Origin: Willaertia magna | Lineage: Eukaryota > Heterolobosea > Eutetramitea > Acrasida > Naegleriidae | DNA: 23,751 nucleotides | Assembly (NCBI GenBank): GCA_902984215.1 | Contig: CADWAF010004101.1 | Location: 1-23,751, forward strand | Direction of reading: 5' to 3' | In this document: positions 18,063 to 23,751 of the stretch, in pieces | Position numbering within the stretch: position 1 is the first letter of the stretch | Layout: each line of letters begins with the position of its first letter | Translations under genes and position numbers: made by a program | Notes under the pieces: model-generated | Seen by the model: the letters and a program-made list of their open reading frames with translations, nothing else | Database searches by the model: none | What the model was told of the DNA's origin: nothing

Positions 18063-19442
18063 TAATTTTTAATAAACGTTGTTGACCGTAAGAAAGGTAC
18101 ATATAAATCATATTATCCTCTGTGTATTTTTAGTAAAGTATTGTAAAGAATATTTTTGTAAATAATAAATTAAATTTAAGTGTTAAAATAATTAAAAAAT
18201 ATCCACCACATTAAACAAATTTAACATTTTTATTTAAATTCCAGATTGATAGTGTAATTCATCAACATTAGCTTCTGGGATAATGATTGAAATTATTATT
18301 TATTAGGTTTTCACATAATTTCTTTTTGTTTGTGTCTGACTTTGTTAAAATTGATGTTAAAAGTTTTTCTGACTTATTTTTCTTTTATTTTTTTTGTTGT
18401 TAATTATTATTAAATTAAAATAACTAAAAATATTTATAATTTTATTTATAATATTTCCTTTATAAAAAAGGAGAAACAATATATTAAAAATTAATAAAAA
18501 ACAACATATCAAACAATAAAATTAATTTTATAAGGTTTTTATAAAATATGTTTTATTATGAAATAAAATTTTATTAATATTTTAAATTATTATTTATTTA
18601 CAAATAATAATAAAAATATAATATTTTTATAATGTTCTATTTTAATAATTTAAATATTAATAAAAATCTTTTATTAAAAAATATTATTTTAATAAATGTA
18701 ATCTTAAAAAGATATTTTTAATTTTTTAATATATTTAAAAGCAAACTTAAATAAAGTGAAATTGTTATTTATGAAAAGGTATAAAGTTTTTAATAAAAAA
18801 AATTTAAAAATTAAAAAACTCTACAAATTTATAAAATTTTATTTAAAAAATATATAAAAGATTTATTAAAAAAATAAAATTTTTTAAAAATTTATTAAAA
18901 AATTACAAATTAAAAAAATAAAAATAAACTAAAGAATATTAATTTTTAAATAAATATTTATTTTTTAACATTCCCAAATGAGAGCGAGTTTGTGAGTAAG
19001 AATTTGTAGAAATCAATAAAACAATAAAAACCAAAAAACACACCAATTTTCATTTTTTATGGCTCATTAATTCTTATAAATTTTAAAAAAATCATATTAT
19101 TAGTAACTGTAAACTATTTAGTTTAACTATTAAGTATTTCAAACAAAATTTTAACAATTATTATTTAACAAATTCTTTTTTTCATTAAATTAATAACAAC
19201 AAATAAATAAAAACAACAATAAAAATCCTTTTTGAATTTAAAACTTTTAATATTATAGTTTCTAATATAGCTGTGAGTGTTGATAATAAAATAATAATAG
19301 TTAAGCTTTTTACTATTGATATCTTTCAACCAAACAACATACAAGAACAATAAATTTTTTTGATACAATTTTATTCAAAATTTTTTTGTAACAAATTATA
19401 GAGTCTGAAAAATAAGAGTTATTTCAAAATTAACTTTATTAA
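18063..19442. other. Very AT-rich gene desert
   Basis: About 1.4 kb with no gene I can support. In 18421-18960 I counted 39 G or C in 540 bases, about 7%. Two less AT-rich patches break it: about 18234-18300, where the minus strand reads a short protein-like end followed by TAA, and 18970-19000, which holds an ATG with a consensus-like GTGAGT 14 bases later, a possible first exon for the channel gene to the right. Neither is secure. Confidence 0.6.
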
Positions 19443-22400
19443 ACTAATACCACTAAAACTACAATCACCTTTTTATTCTTCACTTTTTTACTTTCCTTAC
19501 TGACCTTTCCATTATCGGAATGTTCTACAACTACAACAGTAACAAGCCTTTCATTAGATCAACAATGCATTTCCTGTCTCTCTCAAAATAAAATCTATTG
19601 TGCATTAGAACAAGTCTGTAAACCAACTTATGAAGACTGTAAATTATTACAACCTTTTAATATTACATGGTTTTTATCGGAAAGTGTAAATGACGGTAAT
19701 TTATTTGAAAATAATAATTTAATACCTCAACATTGTAATACAGGGATTATAACAAGTATAAATGATTGTTCTGTATTTGAGATTAATATTTTAAGACAAT
19801 CTGAAGAGGTTTTACGTAATTTTGTCGTTCCAATGACGCAACAACCGGTTATTCTTTTAAAGAATGATTCTTTTGTGGACGTTTTTGAAAACGGAAAAAA
19901 TAACGGGACCAATAATACAAAAAAATATGAAAATAAATATTTTAAATATATTTATGAAAGTGATAAAGAAAAGGATAAAAATATTCATTTAAAAAATAAT
20001 TTTGTAATTGGAGCATTTTATATAAATCCTATAAATGGAAAAAATCCTTTAAATTTAATGAAAAAAGAACCTTTATATTTTTCTTATAATTTTCACGTCA
20101 ATCATCAATCACTAATTAAATTTAATGAAAATAATAATTTAATTAAATTTTTAGATTTATCAGTTGCTGTACAAATTCCAAATAATTATTTTAGATTAGG
20201 TTTTGGTATTTTAAGGAAATTTAATACAACAAGTTTACAATGTAGTTTTAATATTACAAAAAATGATATTTATATTGATCCAGATTATAAATTTACATAT
20301 ATGGGACCACATATTTTTTTAGGAATTCCATTATTAATTATTGCTATTAGTTTATTATCTATTTATAGTTGTTGTTGTGTACATTTATTTGAATTTACAA
20401 AATTTAATAAAAAACTTTTATTACATGATGAAAAGGATGAAAATGAATTGGAAGAAATTTTAGAAAGAATGGAAAAGAAGAATAATAATGATAACAATTT
20501 TAATAATGATAACAATATTGATAATAATGAAATGAATGATAATAGTACAAATGATGTTGGTAATGAAGAAAGATTAGAACAAGAAGAAGAAGATGTTAAA
20601 GTAGCTTATCAAAACTTTAGATTTAAAAAGAATTTTAGAAATTTCTTTTCACAAGATGATTCATTTATTCCTAAAATTACAAAATATATAAAAGGTTTAA
20701 AATTAGCATATAATCCTTTATCAGTAATTATATCACTCTTCACAACAAATGATTTAACATTAGTTAATCAATGTGGTACAGATATTTATTATTATTTATG
20801 GTTTTCTAAATATATAATTATTTATACTTTAATTTGTGGTATTTTAGCAAATATAACTTTATTACCAACTTATTTATCAATTGATGATTATAAAGTTTCA
20901 TTTGGTGATTTCTCTACAACAACTATTGGCGAAATGAATATTAGAGAAAATTCAAAGATTTTTATCTTTTATATTGTTAGTATATTATTTCCATTAGTTG
21001 GTTTAGGATTTTTATATATGTTACGTAGATTAAGTAGGTTGATTGTAAAGGGTAAAAGAAATTTTGGTTCATTATATACAATTATGGTTAGTGGTATAGA
21101 TAAAGATATTAAAGATAGAAAAGTGTTAATAAATGATTTTAAGAATAGATATGGTGATGAAAATGTTGTTGATGGACATTTAGCTTTAGATTTATCAAAA
21201 ATTGAAGAATTGGAAGAAAAATTGGAAGAATTACAAATGAAATTAAATCAACAAAAACAAAAGGAAGATCAAAAATTTAAGATTAAGGCAGAGATGGAAA
21301 AGATTGAAAATCAAATAAAACGTTATAAGGATCCTAATCGTATACAAGGAACTGGTTATGGTTTTATTACATTTAGTAGTATGACACAAGCACAACATTG
21401 TTTAGATGAAAATAGATTATCATGTTGTGGTTTTGAGTTACCATTATGGTGTTGTGAATCTGGTTGGAATTATAGAGTTGAAAGGGCACCTGAAGCTGAT
21501 GATATTCTATTTGAAAATTTACATGTTGGATTTTGGACACGTTTTATTAGATCATGTATTTCAAATATTATTATTACAATTATTTTGTGTGTGATTTATG
21601 GATTGATGGCATTTGTATCTTATTATTATTGGTTTAAAGGACAGAATGCAAGTGAAATTTTAGATCAATTCTCAGAAATTGATGCAGATATTATTCCATC
21701 ATTTGTTGTAATGATTGCTGCTGATTTATTCCCTGAAATTATCTCATTAGCTAATGAATTAGTTAAACCAATAATTGAAGTATTTACTGAATTTGAAAGA
21801 CATGCAAGTAGAAAGTCAGCTAGAACAACAATCTTACACAAATCTGTATTTTTCATTTGTTTATCCATTTCAATCTTTCCTTTTATAGTTCGTTGGAGTA
21901 AAGCAACATTTAGTGTTGTATTTAACGCTGATTCACCATTTGATAATTATCAATACTTTTTTAACTTTATTGGAACAGAAGTTGCTACTTTAATTATGGC
22001 TTTATGTACAATTGCAAAATCTTTAGAATATTTATTTATTTTTAGTTTAGTTAGCGTAAAATATTTATTTACAAAGAAATTTGAAAGACTTCCATTTGAT
22101 TATGAAGCAAATATTGGTGTAAAAATTGCAATTCTATTATTATGTTTAGTTTATGGTTCTGCCGTTCCAGTAATGTTTGCATTTGGTCTTTTCTATTTTA
22201 TTTTAACATTTTATTTAGATAAATATTTAATTATGTATTTTTATGAAAGAGCTCCAGATAGTGATGGTACTTTAATGAAATTAACAGTTGATACAATTGC
22301 CTATTATTTATCTGTATTTCCATTATATGTAATCTTTTTAATTCCAAGTTTAGCTTTATTATGGACAACTTGGCTATTTTATTTACCAACAATATTTATT

Positions 22401-22802
22401 TTCTATTTAATTATTAGACAAATAAGAAAAAGTTTAGCAAAAAGTGAAATGGATTTAATTGTGTATGATATGAAATATGATACCAAAGTAGAGTTAGAAG
22501 ATCAATTAAATAATGATAATGATATTGAATTGGAAGTTGAAAATGATACTATTTCACCAAATAATAGTGCTACAACAAGTAAAAAGACAGTGGCAACATC
22601 TATAAATAGAAATTCTGAAAAGTTAAATCATTTTCTTAAATATGTTACGGGAGAGAGGGCTGTTAATTTAAAAGAAATTTATGAAATGGAAAGTGAATTA
22701 GGTGTTGATGTACAATCAATTGCTAGTAGATATAGACATCCTTATTTAAGAAAAGATAAAAGAAAAACACAAAGATTAAATAGTAATAATAATAATGAAT
22801 AA
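19443..22802 (+). CDS. TMEM63/OSCA/CSC1-family channel, start unresolved
   Basis: The frame is open from 19443 (just after a TAA) to 22802. The first in-frame ATG is at 19833 (989 residues from there), but the 130 codons before it look coding: a signal-peptide-like hydrophobic run at about 19467-19508, then a Cys motif, C-x2-C-x8-C-x5-C-x5-C, resembling a PSI-type module. So the true start is upstream, probably in an exon I cannot place, or the ATG is lost or misread. Numbering from 19833: first membrane segment 160-185; cytoplasmic linker, Asn/Glu-rich; then TM segments from about 330. The cytoplasmic domain begins with LYTIMVSGID near 411, has a Glu/Lys/Gln coiled coil near 455-490 and GYGFITFSS near 508, and ends in the family signature AP-x-x-DDILFENL near 553-562. 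The later pore-forming helices run from about 575 to 860. The family comprises mechanically or osmotically gated cation channels. Tail cytoplasmic, Asn/Asp-rich. Family secure. Confidence 0.88.
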   Translation, partial: TNTTKTTITFLFFTFLLSLLTFPLSECSTTTTVTSLSLDQQCISCLSQNKIYCALEQVCKPTYEDCKLLQPFNITWFLSESVNDGNLFENNNLIPQHCNTGIITSINDCSVFEINILRQSEEVLRNFVVPMTQQPVILLKNDSFVDVFENGKNNGTNNTKKYENKYFKYIYESDKEKDKNIHLKNNFVIGAFYINPINGKNPLNLMKKEPLYFSYNFHVNHQSLIKFNENNNLIKFLDLSVAVQIPNNYFRLGFGILRKFNTTSLQCSFNITKNDIYIDPDYKFTYMGPHIFLGIPLLIIAISLLSIYSCCCVHLFEFTKFNKKLLLHDEKDENELEEILERMEKKNNNDNNFNNDNNIDNNEMNDNSTNDVGNEERLEQEEEDVKVAYQNFRFKKNFRNFFSQDDSFIPKITKYIKGLKLAYNPLSVIISLFTTNDLTLVNQCGTDIYYYLWFSKYIIIYTLICGILANITLLPTYLSIDDYKVSFGDFSTTTIGEMNIRENSKIFIFYIVSILFPLVGLGFLYMLRRLSRLIVKGKRNFGSLYTIMVSGIDKDIKDRKVLINDFKNRYGDENVVDGHLALDLSKIEELEEKLEELQMKLNQQKQKEDQKFKIKAEMEKIENQIKRYKDPNRIQGTGYGFITFSSMTQAQHCLDENRLSCCGFELPLWCCESGWNYRVERAPEADDILFENLHVGFWTRFIRSCISNIIITIILCVIYGLMAFVSYYYWFKGQNASEILDQFSEIDADIIPSFVVMIAADLFPEIISLANELVKPIIEVFTEFERHASRKSARTTILHKSVFFICLSISIFPFIVRWSKATFSVVFNADSPFDNYQYFFNFIGTEVATLIMALCTIAKSLEYLFIFSLVSVKYLFTKKFERLPFDYEANIGVKIAILLLCLVYGSAVPVMFAFGLFYFILTFYLDKYLIMYFYERAPDSDGTLMKLTVDTIAYYLSVFPLYVIFLIPSLALLWTTWLFYLPTIFIFYLIIRQIRKSLAKSEMDLIVYDMKYDTKVELEDQLNNDNDIELEVENDTISPNNSATTSKKTVATSINRNSEKLNHFLKYVTGERAVNLKEIYEMESELGVDVQSIASRYRHPYLRKDKRKTQRLNSNNNNE

Positions 22803-22860
22803 TAGTATTACCAAATATTAAATAATAATAACTAGACGATGCAAATAATAATGAATAATA
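22788..22860. repeat. 17-nt direct repeat spanning the channel stop codon
   Basis: The same 17 bases, AATAATAATGAATAATA, occur at 22788-22804 and 22844-22860. The first copy includes the TAA stop of the channel gene, the second lies in the 3' region. It looks like a local slippage or duplication in an Asn-codon-rich end rather than a functional element. Confidence 0.75.
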
Positions 22861-22951
22861 ATATGTGTATTAATTGTAAATAAATTTGTCAATCATTTTA
22901 GTAAAAAATTATGAAATTAAAAAAAAATTGAAAAAAAAAATTAAAAAAAAA

Positions 22952-23751
22952 ATGCGTCTAATAGCTAAAGAATTTCTTCGCTCTTTTCAATACACTCCTG
23001 AACAAAAAATTCAATTAGTAAATTACTTTTCAAAATTTTTAACTCCATCTAGATTTGAATTAATGCATCATGTTTTAAACAACCGCTCTAAATATATGAT
23101 ACCGGTAGTTGAAGATATCTATAAAGAACAAAATCTAGGAGCTATTATGAGAACCGCTGAATGTTTTGGATGTAATAATCTATTTGAAATTAATAATAAT
23201 AAACCTGGAGCAAAAATTCAAAAAGGCCACGCAAAAGGAGCTGACGAATGGCTAGAGGTAACTCGTTTTACTTCTACAGAAGAATGTTGTTTACAATTAA
23301 AAGAGAAAGGCTATCGTATTATTATTACATCTCCTTATACCATACCTCAATTAGTTGAAGGCTTAAAGAGGGGTTCTTATAAACAGTTTGAATTGTCAGA
23401 TAGGCAAAAGGCCCAGATTTTAGCGCGAAATTTACCTCATTATAACAACGCGCATGAAGTTCCAATTTTTTTAACAAGGAAGGAATTTTCAAAGCATGGT
23501 TCAGATGTAGAGGAGATGAATATGGAGATTTTGGAAGAATCGAAAAAGCCAATTGCGATTGTATTTGGAAATGAAAGTAATGGAATTTCCGAGAGAATAA
23601 TTCCTTATGCAGATGCTACTGTAAAATTACCAATGTATGGCTTTACGGAGAGTTTTAATATTCATGCTTCTTTTGCTATTATTGGTCACGTTTTGAATAC
23701 AAAATTTAGAGAGGCTTTATTGGATAGTGAAAGTAGGGAAGAGGCTTCTAA
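22952..23751 (+). CDS. TrmH/SpoU-family RNA 2'-O-methyltransferase, 3' partial
   Basis: The frame starts at an ATG after a long A-rich run, 149 bases past the channel gene, and is open for 266 codons to the window edge. It is a SPOUT-class (SpoU/TrmH) enzyme transferring methyl from S-adenosylmethionine to a ribose 2'-OH of tRNA or rRNA. The three family motifs are present: motif 1 EDIYKEQNLGAIMRTAECFG at 54-73 with Asn61 and the catalytic-type Arg67; motif 2 IVFGNESNGIS at 203-213; motif 3 LPMYGFTESFNIHASFAI at 226-243 with Asn236. It looks most like TrmH (tRNA Gm18 methyltransferase) because of the LTPSRFELMHHVLNNR lead at 30-45. A 60-residue insertion at about 130-195, between the mid-domain and motif 2, is unusual. 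No mitochondrial presequence is obvious. The substrate is not decided by sequence. Confidence 0.92.
   Translation, partial: MRLIAKEFLRSFQYTPEQKIQLVNYFSKFLTPSRFELMHHVLNNRSKYMIPVVEDIYKEQNLGAIMRTAECFGCNNLFEINNNKPGAKIQKGHAKGADEWLEVTRFTSTEECCLQLKEKGYRIIITSPYTIPQLVEGLKRGSYKQFELSDRQKAQILARNLPHYNNAHEVPIFLTRKEFSKHGSDVEEMNMEILEESKKPIAIVFGNESNGISERIIPYADATVKLPMYGFTESFNIHASFAIIGHVLNTKFREALLDSESREEAS

Noticed and set aside
18280..18370. Possible C/D box snoRNA (ATGATT with downstream CTGA)
   Set aside because: The C-box match is poor, no terminal stem is visible, and such words are frequent in AT-rich DNA.
19165..19368. 67-residue minus-strand frame in the AT-rich desert
   Set aside because: Composition is simple A/T codons (Lys, Asn, Phe, Tyr), with no domain, signal peptide or good start context.
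1..23751. tRNA, rRNA, CRISPR array or transposon
   Set aside because: I looked for tRNA B-box-like words, tandem spaced repeats, terminal inverted repeats and transposase or reverse-transcriptase frames, and found none.
1..23751. A new multi-gene system
   Set aside because: Neighbouring genes have unrelated roles, mixed strands and separate promoters; nothing indicates a functional cluster.

Overview
The window looks like nuclear DNA of a compact, AT-rich protist genome. Every clear gene is protein-coding, and several need short GT-AG introns (44 to 109 bases) to give a sensible protein. Starts sit in A-rich contexts, stops are TAA, TAG and TGA under the standard code, and proteins carry Asn/Gln/Ser-rich stretches. 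An axonemal-dynein-light-chain-domain (AXDND1-like) protein implies a flagellated cell. Together with gene density (about 14 genes in 23.7 kb) this best fits an amoeboflagellate such as a heterolobosean of the Naegleria type. That assignment is inference, not proof.

Layout, left to right: (1) a minus-strand gene running off the left edge, with a divergent DEP-like segment; (2) a minus-strand four-TM protein with a small first exon; (3) a plus-strand fusion of hydantoinase/oxoprolinase and DUF917, with a second exon restoring the DUF917 C-terminus; (4) a plus-strand RGS-like plus START-like protein; (5) an island about 94% A+T; (6) plus-strand COQ9 in two exons, convergent with (7) a three-exon ubiquitin-conjugating-enzyme variant (Mms2/Uev1 type) with a 10-nt first coding exon; (8) a secreted protein of unknown family; (9) a two-exon PEBP/RKIP-family protein; (10) the long AXDND1-like protein, divergent from (11) two-exon thymidine kinase TK1, whose upstream region holds a near-perfect E2F element; (12) a secreted cysteine-rich/acidic small protein; (13) a small basic ORF of uncertain status; (14) a second very AT-rich desert; (15) a TMEM63/OSCA/CSC1-type channel whose start is unresolved; (16) a TrmH/SpoU RNA 2'-O-methyltransferase running off the right edge.

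The genes are a mix of housekeeping functions (ubiquinone synthesis, DNA-damage ubiquitination, dNTP salvage, RNA methylation), signalling (RGS, PEBP, DEP), flagellar structure and membrane/secreted proteins. I see no operon, mobile element, CRISPR array, rRNA or tRNA, and no strong evidence of a new multi-gene system. The most interesting points are the E2F element at TK1, the TMEM63 gene whose signal-peptide-like frame has no ATG, the RGS-START architecture, the UEV micro-exon, and two families I cannot name (the four-TM and the Cys-rich secreted protein).
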